Assembly (NCBI RefSeq): GCF_035975855.1
Contig: NZ_CP109055.1
Span: forward strand, 2,542,001 to 2,606,000
From: Streptomyces sp. NBC_01304
Lineage (GTDB): Bacteria > Actinomycetota > Actinomycetes > Streptomycetales > Streptomycetaceae
Direction: 5' to 3'
Length of the DNA: 64,000 nucleotides
Positions 24,247-32,722 of this stretch are shown one piece after another. The notes under the pieces were generated by a model that had not been told where the DNA came from, did not search any database, and worked only from the letters and a program-made list of their open reading frames with translations. The position numbers and the translations under genes are program-made. Each line of letters opens with the position of its first letter. Position 1 is the stretch's first letter.

Positions 24247-24375
24247 CCCCTCCCCGCCCCTTCCCGAAAGTCCTCAAACGCCGGACGGGCTGATTTCATC
24301 AGCCCGTCCGGCGTTTGAGGACACCGCCCGCAGGGCGGAAGGCGTCGCAGACTTTCGGGAAGGGGCGGGGCGGGG
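24247..24375. terminator. Nested long inverted repeat between convergent genes
   Basis: An outer pair of perfect 21-base arms (24252-24272 and 24350-24370; core CCCCTTCCCGAAAGTC) encloses a perfect 24-base hairpin (24270-24293 and 24299-24322) with a TTTCA loop and core CAAACGCCGGACGGGC. It lies between the convergent map and chitosanase genes and would terminate both. It is a repeated extragenic palindrome type common in Streptomyces, and a relative is at 45602. Confidence 0.85.
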
Positions 24376-24380
24376 AAAAA

Positions 24381-25040
24381 TCAATTCGCCCGCAAGAACC
24401 GCTTCGCCAGCCCAACCCCCGCCACCACCGCAGCCCGATGACTCTCGATCGGCCGCACCCGAGAGTCCTTGAACAGGATGTACGTCACCCCACCCGACAC
24501 CCCACCCCGCACCGGATCCGGATCGATCCCCAACGCCCGTGCCGTCGCATAGGACGCCTCACCGATCAGATCCGAAGGCCCCTGGTCCCCGACCACGGCG
24601 TACTCGACCCGCCCGCGATAGATGACCGCGACCACACCCCCACCCCGAATCCCGGCCCCCGCGGCATTCCAGATCCGGCTCGGCAACGGCACCACCACAT
24701 ACGGCAACAGCGCCGGATTCAAATGCTGCCCATTGGCCTTCTGGTAGGCCGTGGTCGGCTGAAAGTAAGGATCGGTCCGCCGATTGCACTGCCGCGAGAC
24801 CTGCCCGTCGCAGTCGATGTCGAGGTCGGCCTTCCAAAAGACCGCACCCCTCATCCCGCACACCGGCACCGAGGCCCGCGCCCCGTCGTCCGTGCGGTAC
24901 TTGCCCCGCGAGAGCTGCGTACAGGAACGGACCTTGGCCAGAAGCGCCGCCGCCCCCACCCCGCCCTCCTGCGCCACCGCGGGCGGCACCGCGACAGCGA
25001 GGAGAACAGGGGCGAGGGCGACCGGAACGAGTGCGCGCAA
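24381..25040 (-). CDS. Secreted GH75 chitosanase
   Basis: A 219-residue protein with a signal peptide (VPVALAPVLLAVAVPPAVAQ) and the GH75 fold, including the catalytic-type Asp in FWKADLDIDCDG and Glu in DLIGEASYATARALGID. GH75 enzymes cut chitosan, releasing glucosamine oligomers outside the cell. The TTG at 25040 was chosen because AGGAG stands 7 bases before it and the signal peptide follows; no ATG or GTG fits better. It starts 25 bases after the gamma-glutamyltransferase stop on the same strand, so the two may share a transcript. Confidence 0.85.
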   Translation of the reverse strand: MRALVPVALAPVLLAVAVPPAVAQEGGVGAAALLAKVRSCTQLSRGKYRTDDGARASVPVCGMRGAVFWKADLDIDCDGQVSRQCNRRTDPYFQPTTAYQKANGQHLNPALLPYVVVPLPSRIWNAAGAGIRGGGVVAVIYRGRVEYAVVGDQGPSDLIGEASYATARALGIDPDPVRGGVSGGVTYILFKDSRVRPIESHRAAVVAGVGLAKRFLRAN

Positions 25041-25065
25041 AACGGCACTCCTTACTGATGAGACG

Positions 25066-26898
25066 TCAGGAGCTCGGGTACACCACCCTTGCCGAGCCCC
25101 CGCCCCTTCGCACCTTTTCCGCCGCCGCGAGCCAGCGCCCGTCCGGCAGCCGCTGCACACCCGTGGCCGCCCCGATCTCCGGGTTCTGCCGGAAGCCGTG
25201 GCCGAGCGATTCGAGCCGGCCCCTCAACGGGCTGTCCCACAGCCCCGGTTCGAGCTCGGTCGTGGCCTGGTTGCGCTGGCTGGCCCGGGGCGCGGCGATC
25301 GCGTCGACGAGCGGAAGTCCGCGGTCGACGACGCCCGTCAGGGTCTGCAGCACCGTGGTGATGATGGTCGCGCCACCGGGTGAGCCGAGCGCCAGGACCG
25401 GCTTTCCGTGCTTGAGCACGATCGTCGGCGAGATCGACGAGCGCGGCCGCTTGCCGGGGCCGGGCAGATTCGGGTCGTGCACCTCGGGGCTCGCGGGCGC
25501 GAACGAGAAGTCCGTCAGCTCGTTGTTGAGCAGGAACCCCCGCCCCGGCACGGTGATGCCGCTGCCGCCCGTCGACTCGATGGTCAGGGTGTAGGCGACG
25601 ACGTTGCCCCACTTGTCGGCGGCCGTGAGGTGAGTGGTGTTCTCCCCCTCGTACGTCGTCGGGGCGGCCTTGCCCGCCGCGGAGCACGGCGCCGGGTGCC
25701 GCGGGTCGCCGGGCGCGAGCGGACTGGTCAGGGCCTTGTCGTCCTTGATCAGGCAGGCCCGCGAGTCGGCGTACCGCTGTGAAAGAAGCTCCTTCGTCGG
25801 TACGTCCTCGAAGGCGGGGTCCCCCACCCAGCGGCCCCGGTCCGCGAAGGCGATCCGGCTGGCCTCGATGTAGCGGTGCAGATACTGGGCCTCGGAGGCC
25901 TTCGAAAGGTCGCTCCCCTCAAGGATGTTGAGCGCCTCACCGACGCTCGTACCGCCGGAGGACGAGGGCGCCATGGAGTACACGTCGAGGCCGCGGTACC
26001 CGACCCTGGTCGGCTTCTGCCGCAGCGTCCCGTACCGGGCCAGGTCCTTCGCCGAGAGGTCACCGGGCCGCGCGTTGCGTCCGGAAGCCGGGTCGACCGG
26101 CGGCTTGTTGACGGTACGTACGATGTCGTCCGCGAGCGCCCCGCGATACAGGGCCCCCGTCCCCTTGCGCCCCAACTCCCCGTACGTACGCGCCAGATCG
26201 GGGTTCTTGAACGTCGACCCGACCACCGGCAGCTGCCCGCCGGGCAGGAACAGCTTCGCCGTGTCCGGGAAGTCCTTGAAGCGGGCCTGGTTCGCCTCGG
26301 TCTGCGAGCGGAAGGTCGCATCGACCGTGAAGCCGTCGGCGGCAAGGCGCTCGGCCGGCTTGAGCAGCTTGCGCAGCGGCTTGCTGCCCCAGGCGTCGAG
26401 GGCGTCGTCCCAGGTGGCGGGGGTGCCGGGGGTGCCGACGCCCAGGCCGCTGGTGACCGCGTCCGCGAAGGGGAGCGGCTTGCCGTCCGCGCCGAGGAAG
26501 AGGGACGAGTCGGCGGTCAGCGGGGCCGTCTCGCGGCCGTCGAGGGTGTGCACTTTGCGGGACTTGGCGTCGTAATAGACGAAATAGCCGCCGCCTCCGA
26601 TGCCCGCCGAGTACGGCTCGGTGACGCCGAGCGCCGCGGCCGTGGCTATCGCCGCGTCCACCGCGTTGCCGCCGCCCCGCAGGACTTCGATGCCGGCGGC
26701 CGAGGCGTCCGCGTCGACGCTCGACACGGCCCCGCCGTAGCCGACGGCGAGGGGCGTCTTCGGCGGCTCGGGCGATGTTGCCTTTCCAACAGAATCCGCG
26801 GCAGATGAATGCGGTGAAGCGGGCGCGGTGGCACCTATCGATACCAGAGCCGCCGTAACGGCCAATATCGAAAGATTGCGCGCAACAGGGCGTCTCAT
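25066..26898 (-). CDS. ggt: Gamma-glutamyltransferase, secreted
   Basis: A 610-residue Ntn-hydrolase proenzyme. The signal peptide is NLSILAVTAALVSIGATAPA. The autocleavage site is ENTTHLTA with Thr421 as the new N-terminal nucleophile, splitting the chain into large and small subunits. The gamma-glutamyl site GGSGITVPGRGFLLNNELTD and the GSPGGATI motif are also present. It cleaves glutathione and other gamma-glutamyl compounds outside the cell, recovering amino acids. Length and motifs are complete. Confidence 0.93.
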   Translation of the reverse strand: MRRPVARNLSILAVTAALVSIGATAPASPHSSAADSVGKATSPEPPKTPLAVGYGGAVSSVDADASAAGIEVLRGGGNAVDAAIATAAALGVTEPYSAGIGGGGYFVYYDAKSRKVHTLDGRETAPLTADSSLFLGADGKPLPFADAVTSGLGVGTPGTPATWDDALDAWGSKPLRKLLKPAERLAADGFTVDATFRSQTEANQARFKDFPDTAKLFLPGGQLPVVGSTFKNPDLARTYGELGRKGTGALYRGALADDIVRTVNKPPVDPASGRNARPGDLSAKDLARYGTLRQKPTRVGYRGLDVYSMAPSSSGGTSVGEALNILEGSDLSKASEAQYLHRYIEASRIAFADRGRWVGDPAFEDVPTKELLSQRYADSRACLIKDDKALTSPLAPGDPRHPAPCSAAGKAAPTTYEGENTTHLTAADKWGNVVAYTLTIESTGGSGITVPGRGFLLNNELTDFSFAPASPEVHDPNLPGPGKRPRSSISPTIVLKHGKPVLALGSPGGATIITTVLQTLTGVVDRGLPLVDAIAAPRASQRNQATTELEPGLWDSPLRGRLESLGHGFRQNPEIGAATGVQRLPDGRWLAAAEKVRRGGGSARVVYPSS

Positions 26899-27012
26899 CC
26901 GTACCTCCGGTCAACGACTGTCTGCGCAGCGTAACTTCATGGCACAAGACCCGGCAGCCCCCTTCGAACCCCTCTCGAACAGCGAGACGCAGGCCCGCTA
27001 GCATGCCCGCCC

Positions 27013-27774
27013 ATGAATGAAGACCTGCGCAATATCGTCCTCGGCGTCGTCGCCGCGGGGCTCGCCGCCTCGCTCGGCTGGTTCGCCCGTACGTATCTGT
27101 GGAGCCGCAAGCTACGGCGCAAGCAGGCCTTCTTCGGCCTCCCCGAGAACTCCGAGTCGCTGCTCGTGGTGGGGCGGGACGCGGGCGGGCCCGAGTTCTC
27201 GGTCGCCCGCAACGACGTCTTCTCGCTGCTCGAGCTGTCCGCGCTGATCAAGGACTGCGGGGCGCACGCCCAGGTCATCACGCACGATGTGGCGCAGCAG
27301 GGCTTCGGCGAGCGCACCGAGTTCTGCGTGGGCGGGCCCGCCTCGAACCGCCGGATGGCCGCGCACATGCACTCGCTGCTTCCCGGCATACGCGTCAACG
27401 TCGAGCCGGAGCCCGGCCCGGACCGCGGCGCCTTCCAGATCGGCAGCGAGCGCTACCGCATGGAGCCGGGCCGCACCGAGTACGTGGTGCTGGCCCGCCT
27501 CACCGCCGGGCAGGGCGAGGAGGCGAGACCCGTCTTCCTCTTCTGCGGCCAGCGTGCGATCACCAACCAGGCGGCGACCCGCTATCTGGCGCGCAACCAC
27601 GAGCGCCTCGCCCGCAAGCACGGCGGCAACACCTTCGTGCTGCTCCTGAAGGTCACCAACTCGCAGGCGTACGGCGCCGATGTGGTCGAGCTGGTCGCCG
27701 ATGTGACCCGGGCCGCACAGACCCCGCTGCCCGCACCGAAGGGCGGCGCCCACCGCGCGGGCGCCAAGGACTGA
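27013..27774 (+). CDS. Membrane-anchored protein of unknown function with VGGP motif
   Basis: A 253-residue protein. One N-terminal membrane segment (IVLGVVAAGLAASLGWFART) is followed by basic residues and a soluble alpha/beta domain. Within it, LLVVGRDAGGPEFSVARNDV, ALIKDCGAHAQVITHD and FCVGGPASNRRMAAHMHSLL look like a Rossmann-type nucleotide-sensor domain, the VGGPxSN stretch being the likely ligand loop. A second conserved part is PVFLFCGQRAITNQAATRYL. It may be a signalling sensor. No standard family name can be given, and it stands alone between oppositely directed genes. Confidence 0.6.
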   Translation: MNEDLRNIVLGVVAAGLAASLGWFARTYLWSRKLRRKQAFFGLPENSESLLVVGRDAGGPEFSVARNDVFSLLELSALIKDCGAHAQVITHDVAQQGFGERTEFCVGGPASNRRMAAHMHSLLPGIRVNVEPEPGPDRGAFQIGSERYRMEPGRTEYVVLARLTAGQGEEARPVFLFCGQRAITNQAATRYLARNHERLARKHGGNTFVLLLKVTNSQAYGADVVELVADVTRAAQTPLPAPKGGAHRAGAKD

Positions 27775-27789
27775 CCGTCCAAGGCCGCT

Positions 27790-29052
27790 TCACCTCACCC
27801 TCATCGGCAGCGACTTGATGCCGTGGATGAAGTTGGAGACGAGGCGGCGCGGCCGGTCCACGGGCTCCAGTTCGGGCAGGGCGCGCAGCGTCTCCTCGTA
27901 CAGGACCCGCAGTTGGAGGCGTGCGAAGTGCGCGCCGAGACAGACGTGCGGTCCGTCGCCGAAGGACACGTGCGGGTTGGGTGTTCTGGCGAGGTCCAGG
28001 CGGTACGGGGCCGCGAAGGCCCGCTCGTCGTAGTTGGCGCTCGCGTGCAGCACGACGACCTTGTCGCCCGCCGCGATCTTCTGCCCCGCGAGCTCGGCGT
28101 CGCGGGCGGCGGTGCGCCGGAAGGTGAGCACGGGCGGGTGCCAGCGCAGGAGTTCCTCGACCGCGGTGTCCAGGCCGACCTCGCCGGCGCGCAGCCGGCG
28201 GTGCTCGTCGGGGTGCTCGGCGAGCGCGAGGAGGCCGCCGGGGGCGGCGCTGCGTACGGTGTCGTTGCCCGCGACGGTCAGCAGGAAGAAGAACATCTCC
28301 AGCTCGTCCCTGCCGAGCCGGATGTCGCCGTCGGTGGCGTGCGCGAGGGCGGTCATGACGTCGTCGCTGGGGCAGCGGCGCTTGAACGCGGCGAGCCGCT
28401 GCGCGTAGTCGAACATCTCGCGGAGCATCGCGGGGGAGCGCGGATTGACGGGCCGCCCGTCGGCGCCGCGTACGACGGCGGGTGCCTCGTCCGGGTCCTG
28501 GTAGCCGATGACCCGCTCGGTCCAGTCGAGGAGCAGCCCCCGGTCGCCCGGTGGGACGCCGAGCAGGTCGGCGAGGTTGAGCAGCGCGTAGTCGTCGGTG
28601 ACGGCCGCCACCAGGTCGACCACCGAGCCCGACTCCCTTGCCACGCCGAGGAGTTCACGGGCGCGGGCGCGGGCTCGCTCCTCGAACCGGTCGATGCGTC
28701 CCGGAGTGAAGGCCCTGCTGACGAGGCGGCGCAGGCGGCCGTGGTCGGGAGGGTCCTGGTTGAGCATCATGCGCCGGATGAACGGCAGGTCGTCCGGGTC
28801 GGGGTCGCGGATCTGGGTGGCGCCCAGGTGTGAGGAGTAGGTCGCGGGATCCTTGAGGACGCGTACGACATCCGCGTGCCGGGCGACCGCCCAGAAGCCG
28901 GGACCCGCGGGCCAGCCCAGGACCTCGTACTCGTCCTGCCAGGCCACCGGGTGTCGCTCGCGCAGCTCGCGGAGGGCGCTGTGCGGTATGCCGGTGGCGT
29001 ACAGACGGGGATCGAAGACGTCGGGGACATCGGCGGTGGTGCGGTCGGCCAT
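27790..29052 (-). CDS. Cytochrome P450
   Basis: A 420-residue soluble bacterial class I P450. The heme loop is FGDGPHVCLG with the thiolate ligand at Cys371. The I-helix is LLTVAGNDTVRSA, and the K-helix ExxR is in EELLRWHPP. It needs a separate ferredoxin and reductase, not found here. It starts 8 bases after the stop of an alpha/beta hydrolase gene, so the two form an operon, perhaps for modifying and hydrolysing the same small molecule. The substrate is unknown. Confidence 0.93.
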   Translation of the reverse strand: MADRTTADVPDVFDPRLYATGIPHSALRELRERHPVAWQDEYEVLGWPAGPGFWAVARHADVVRVLKDPATYSSHLGATQIRDPDPDDLPFIRRMMLNQDPPDHGRLRRLVSRAFTPGRIDRFEERARARARELLGVARESGSVVDLVAAVTDDYALLNLADLLGVPPGDRGLLLDWTERVIGYQDPDEAPAVVRGADGRPVNPRSPAMLREMFDYAQRLAAFKRRCPSDDVMTALAHATDGDIRLGRDELEMFFFLLTVAGNDTVRSAAPGGLLALAEHPDEHRRLRAGEVGLDTAVEELLRWHPPVLTFRRTAARDAELAGQKIAAGDKVVVLHASANYDERAFAAPYRLDLARTPNPHVSFGDGPHVCLGAHFARLQLRVLYEETLRALPELEPVDRPRRLVSNFIHGIKSLPMRVR

Positions 29053-29060
29053 GGTCCTGC

Positions 29061-29852
29061 TCACTCGCCGTCCGCGCCGTCCACGCCGTCCGCGCGCAGG
29101 AAGTCCTCGACGGTGCGGATGAGGGCGAGCGGGGTCTCGTCCATCTCGTAGTGCCCGGACCGCTCCAGCTCCACCAGTTCGCCGCGTACGAACCAGCGCA
29201 TCCAGGTCTGCCGCATCAACTCCGCGCTCAGCGCCGGGTCCAGCTCGCCCGCGATCGCCAGGGCCGGCACCTCGCACCCTTCCAGCTCGCCGTGGAAGTC
29301 CTCGAGCGCGAAGGAGTCGAGCCACGTCCGGAAGGCCTTGCTGTCGCTGGTGTCGAAGGACTGGCGGACCATGCGGTCGAGCCAGGCGGCCGGGCGGTTG
29401 CCGCCGGTGGTGTTGTCGAAGATGATGCGGCGGCTCTCGGGCTGCTCGGCGGCCGAGGCGAACAGCTCCCACTGCTCGGGCGGCAGCCCCAACCCGCTTG
29501 CCGGCACCGGCGATACGCCGACCAGCCGGCGCACCCGCGCGGGCGCCGCGGCGACCACCCGCTGCACGACCGAGCCGCCCATGGAGTGCCCGACGAGCGA
29601 GAACCGGTCCCAGCCCAAGTGGTCCGCGAGCACGAGGAGATCGGCGGCGCCCTCGCTGGTGGAGTAGACGCCGGGGACGTCCCGGGCCTCCCCGTAGCCG
29701 CGCAGATCGACGACGGCGTACGTGAACGAGTCGACGTCGAGGTCCGGCAGGACGGCCGCGTACGCGCTGCGGTCGGCGAGCCAGCCGTGCACGGCGATCA
29801 CATGGTGGGGTCCGCTGCCGAGCAGCAGATGGGGCAGGACGAAGGAGGCCAC
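29061..29852 (-). CDS. Alpha/beta-fold hydrolase
   Basis: A 263-residue protein with the complete machinery: an oxyanion region IAVHGWLADRSAY, the nucleophile elbow GHSMGGS, an acid in IAGELDPAL and His in SGHYEMDE. There is no signal peptide, so it is probably cytosolic. It is the first gene of a two-gene unit with the P450. It could be an esterase, lactonase or haloalkane-type hydrolase. Confidence 0.9.
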   Translation of the reverse strand: MASFVLPHLLLGSGPHHVIAVHGWLADRSAYAAVLPDLDVDSFTYAVVDLRGYGEARDVPGVYSTSEGAADLLVLADHLGWDRFSLVGHSMGGSVVQRVVAAAPARVRRLVGVSPVPASGLGLPPEQWELFASAAEQPESRRIIFDNTTGGNRPAAWLDRMVRQSFDTSDSKAFRTWLDSFALEDFHGELEGCEVPALAIAGELDPALSAELMRQTWMRWFVRGELVELERSGHYEMDETPLALIRTVEDFLRADGVDGADGE

Positions 29853-29953
29853 GGTGACTCCGTTCGAAGGGGGCGAAGGGGGCGGGGATCACTCACTCCC
29901 GGATCACCCCCACGGTGGCCCCAACTCCCCCTTCCGGCAAGGGCGCACAGCGG

Positions 29954-30508
29954 TCAGAGTGTGCAGCGTGCAGGGCCGATCTGGCCGTCCGTGCCCTTGA
30001 CAATGACCTGTACGTCACCTTCGTCTGCTGCTGTCGTCGGCGCCGGGTCGGCCGACCCGGCCGTCTTCTGGCCGGGCACCACCCGCGCCGCCTCGGCCGT
30101 GGTGCACACCAGCTGCCGACGGGCCACCGCGGACAGGCCCATGACGGGAATGCCGAGGTTCACCTGGAGCGCGTCACTGCGCCCGGAGAGCGTGACGGAA
30201 CCGTACTTCACCGGCAGTTCGGTACTCAGCCGCGCGCCGCGCTCCCTCTCGTCCGGGCCCCCGAGCAGCATGTCGAGCGCCCCGGTGAAGGACATCCGCC
30301 CGCCCGTGTACCGGTGCACCGGCAGCACCTTGCGGTCCGGCGCGACGAAGTACAGCACGGTCGACCGTTCCCGGTCCGGCTGCAACTCCCCGGTGGCCGG
30401 CCGCCCCGACTCGATCACATCGGTGCCACGGATCCCGCAGCCCGTGAGCAGCAACGCGGGCAGCAGCGAAAGCGCCAGGAGGTCTCGGGCGCGCGGTCGC
30501 CGGATCAC
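29954..30508 (-). CDS. Lipoprotein with GerMN-like domain
   Basis: A 184-residue protein with a lipobox LLLTGC after a short signal sequence, so it is anchored to the outer face of the membrane. The rest (STVLYFVAPDRKVLPVHRYT, ALDMLLGGPDERERG) resembles the GerMN domain found in Streptomyces lipoproteins linked to two-component systems. Its ATG overlaps the stop of the sensor kinase gene by four bases. It may tune the kinase, as CseA does for CseC, although the gene order differs. Confidence 0.85.
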   Translation of the reverse strand: MIRRPRARDLLALSLLPALLLTGCGIRGTDVIESGRPATGELQPDRERSTVLYFVAPDRKVLPVHRYTGGRMSFTGALDMLLGGPDERERGARLSTELPVKYGSVTLSGRSDALQVNLGIPVMGLSAVARRQLVCTTAEAARVVPGQKTAGSADPAPTTAADEGDVQVIVKGTDGQIGPARCTL

Positions 30509-31926
30509 TGGGCCTCCTTGGGCAGCTCGACGGTGAACACGGCCCCGCCGGAAGGTCCGTTGGCGGCGCGCAGGGTGCCGCCGTGCAGCCGCACGTTCTC
30601 CTGGGTGATCGCCAGGCCGAGGCCGCTGCCGGCCGAGCGGGTGCGGGCGGCGTCCGCCTTGAAGAACCGGTCGAAGATGTGCGGCAGCACCTCGGGGGCG
30701 AGGCCGGGGCCGCTGTCGGCGACCTCCACTACGAGCTGCGGTCCTTCGGCGCGCATCCGTACGGTGACGGGCGCCTCGCCGTGCTTGAGCGCGTTGCCGA
30801 CGAGGTTGGCGATGACCACGTCGAAGCGCCGGGGGTCGAGCGAGGCCCGTACCCCGTCCTGGAGTTCGGTGCGTATCTCGCCCTCCCAGCGGCGGCGCTG
30901 CAGGGTCTTGCGGATGGTTTCGGCGGCGTCGACCTCGTCGCGGTTGAGCTCGGCCGCCTTGGCGTCGAAGCGGGAGATCTCCATCAGGTCCTCGACCAGG
31001 ACGGCGAGGCGTCCGGTCTCGGTGCTGATCAGGCGGACCGCGGAGGCGGTGTCCTCATCGAGGCGTTCGGCGTCCTCGTCGAGGACCTCGGTGACGGCGA
31101 GCATCCCGGCGAGCGGGGTGCGCAGTTCGTGCGAGACGTCGGCGGCGAAGCGTCTGGCCCTTGCCTCGGCGTCCTGGAGTTCGCCCACGGTGCGTTCGAG
31201 TTCACCCGACGACTCGTTGAACGTCCTTGCCAGATCGGCGAGTTCGTCGGAGCCCTTCACCTCGATCCGGGTGTCGAGCTTGCCGCGCCCGAGGCGCAGG
31301 GCGGCCCGCCGCAGGTCGCGCACCGGGCGCAGCACGCTGCGGGAGGCGAGCAGCGCGGGCACCAGGGCGATGCCGAGCGCGGGCAGGGCGCCGTCGCGGG
31401 CGGCGGTGACCATGGCGTCGACGGTCTCGCCCTCGGTGTCCAGGCCCATGACGGCGTACACGACGAGCCCGGTGGGCCGGGTGGTCGAGCCGTACGTCGC
31501 CGTCACCGGCACGGCCACGGTCAGCTCGGGCTCGCCGTTGTTCACCACGCGCTGGAAGGAGGTGTGGCCGTCGTCCTGTGCCTCGCGGCGCAGCTCGGGC
31601 GTGATGACCGTCGATTCGGGCCGGTCGGAGTTGGAGGCCTTGAGCCCCGCGTACTGAGCGAAGACCATCCAGGGGTGCGGCCTGGCGCGCTTGCCCACGC
31701 TCCTGCACAGCTCGTCCAGGGCCGCCTGGTCCATGGGCAGTTGGAATGCCACCCCGTCCAGCTGGTCGCGCAGGGACCCGATGGCGGTGTCCTGGCTCTG
31801 CTTGAGGATCGCCGAGCGGGCCTCGCGGTAGGTGAGCGTGGCGGTGGTGGCGGCGCTGATCGCGGCCACCAGGAGGAAGGCGGCGATCAGTCGCGTACGC
31901 AGCCCGAAGCGGGCCGGAAACCTCAC
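30505..31926 (-). CDS. Sensor histidine kinase, OmpR-system type
   Basis: A 473-residue membrane kinase. TM1 is LIAAFLLVAAISAATTATL, followed by an extracytoplasmic domain of about 120 residues and TM2 near GALPALGIALVPALLAS. Then come HAMP (RPVRDLRRAALRLGRGKLD), the phosphoacceptor His in FAADVSHELRTPLAG, the N box NLVGNALKHGE, and the ATP boxes DSGPGLAPEVLPHIFDRFF and GSGLGLAI. It phosphorylates the regulator encoded 48 bases upstream and resembles the envelope-sensing CseC/AfsQ2 group. Confidence 0.93.
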   Translation of the reverse strand: MRFPARFGLRTRLIAAFLLVAAISAATTATLTYREARSAILKQSQDTAIGSLRDQLDGVAFQLPMDQAALDELCRSVGKRARPHPWMVFAQYAGLKASNSDRPESTVITPELRREAQDDGHTSFQRVVNNGEPELTVAVPVTATYGSTTRPTGLVVYAVMGLDTEGETVDAMVTAARDGALPALGIALVPALLASRSVLRPVRDLRRAALRLGRGKLDTRIEVKGSDELADLARTFNESSGELERTVGELQDAEARARRFAADVSHELRTPLAGMLAVTEVLDEDAERLDEDTASAVRLISTETGRLAVLVEDLMEISRFDAKAAELNRDEVDAAETIRKTLQRRRWEGEIRTELQDGVRASLDPRRFDVVIANLVGNALKHGEAPVTVRMRAEGPQLVVEVADSGPGLAPEVLPHIFDRFFKADAARTRSAGSGLGLAITQENVRLHGGTLRAANGPSGGAVFTVELPKEAQ

Positions 31927-31974
31927 GGCGACCGCCTCACGGCAGGAACCTCGACGTCGCCCCCGGCAGCGACC

Positions 31975-32655
31975 TCACAGCGGCCCGAACCGATACCCGA
32001 AGCCCCGCACGGTCTGGATGTAGCGGGGGCTGCCCGGCACGTCCTCGACCTTGTTGCGCAGCCGCCGCACACACGCGTCCACGAGCCGCGCGTCCGCGTG
32101 GTAGTCGTGCTCCCAGACGTATTCGAGGAGCTGCTGGCGGCTGAAGACCTGCTCGGGCGCGCCCGCGAGATGCAGCAGCAGCTTGAGCTCGGAGGGGGCG
32201 AGCGAGATCCGCTCCCCCGCCTTGGCCACGGTGAGCCCGGCCCGGTCGATGGCGAGCTCGCCGTGGAACTCGACGTCCTGGCGCGTCCCGTGGCTCGCGT
32301 GGCGGCGCAGCACCGCGCGGATGCGGGCCTCGATGATCTCGGTGCGGGCGGGCTTGACGATGTAGTCGTCCGCGCCGGCCTCCAGGCCGATGACCACGTC
32401 GAAGTCGTCGCCGCGTGCGGTGAGCATGATGATCGGGAGCTGGCCGGCCTCGCGGATGCGGGTGCAGACCTGGACGCCGTTGAGGCCCGGCAGCATCAGG
32501 TCGAGCAGCACCAGCTCCGGCTGGAACTCGTTGAGCGCGGCGAGCCCCGCCTCGCCCGTCGCGGCCGCCCGCACCTCGTGGCCGCGACGGCGCAGTCCGA
32601 GCGCGACCCCTTCGCGTACGGAGGGGTCGTCTTCTATGAGGAGCAGACGTGGCAT
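31975..32655 (-). CDS. OmpR-family response regulator
   Basis: A 226-residue regulator. The receiver has LLLIEDDPSVREG, the phosphoacceptor Asp in VLLDLMLPG, and the Lys in YIVKPARTE. The C-terminal winged helix ends with the typical RLVDACVRRLRNKVEDVPGS and YIQTVRGFGYRF. It is the first gene of a regulator-kinase-lipoprotein operon, transcribed from the A/T-rich gap at 32656-32722. Envelope or antibiotic stress is a plausible signal by family, not proven. Confidence 0.93.
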   Translation of the reverse strand: MPRLLLIEDDPSVREGVALGLRRRGHEVRAAATGEAGLAALNEFQPELVLLDLMLPGLNGVQVCTRIREAGQLPIIMLTARGDDFDVVIGLEAGADDYIVKPARTEIIEARIRAVLRRHASHGTRQDVEFHGELAIDRAGLTVAKAGERISLAPSELKLLLHLAGAPEQVFSRQQLLEYVWEHDYHADARLVDACVRRLRNKVEDVPGSPRYIQTVRGFGYRFGPL

Positions 32656-32722
32656 GGCACTCAGTATTGCCGGACAAATTCTATGAATCGCCCAATAGGC
32701 GCATCAAAGCTGCCAACAGTGA

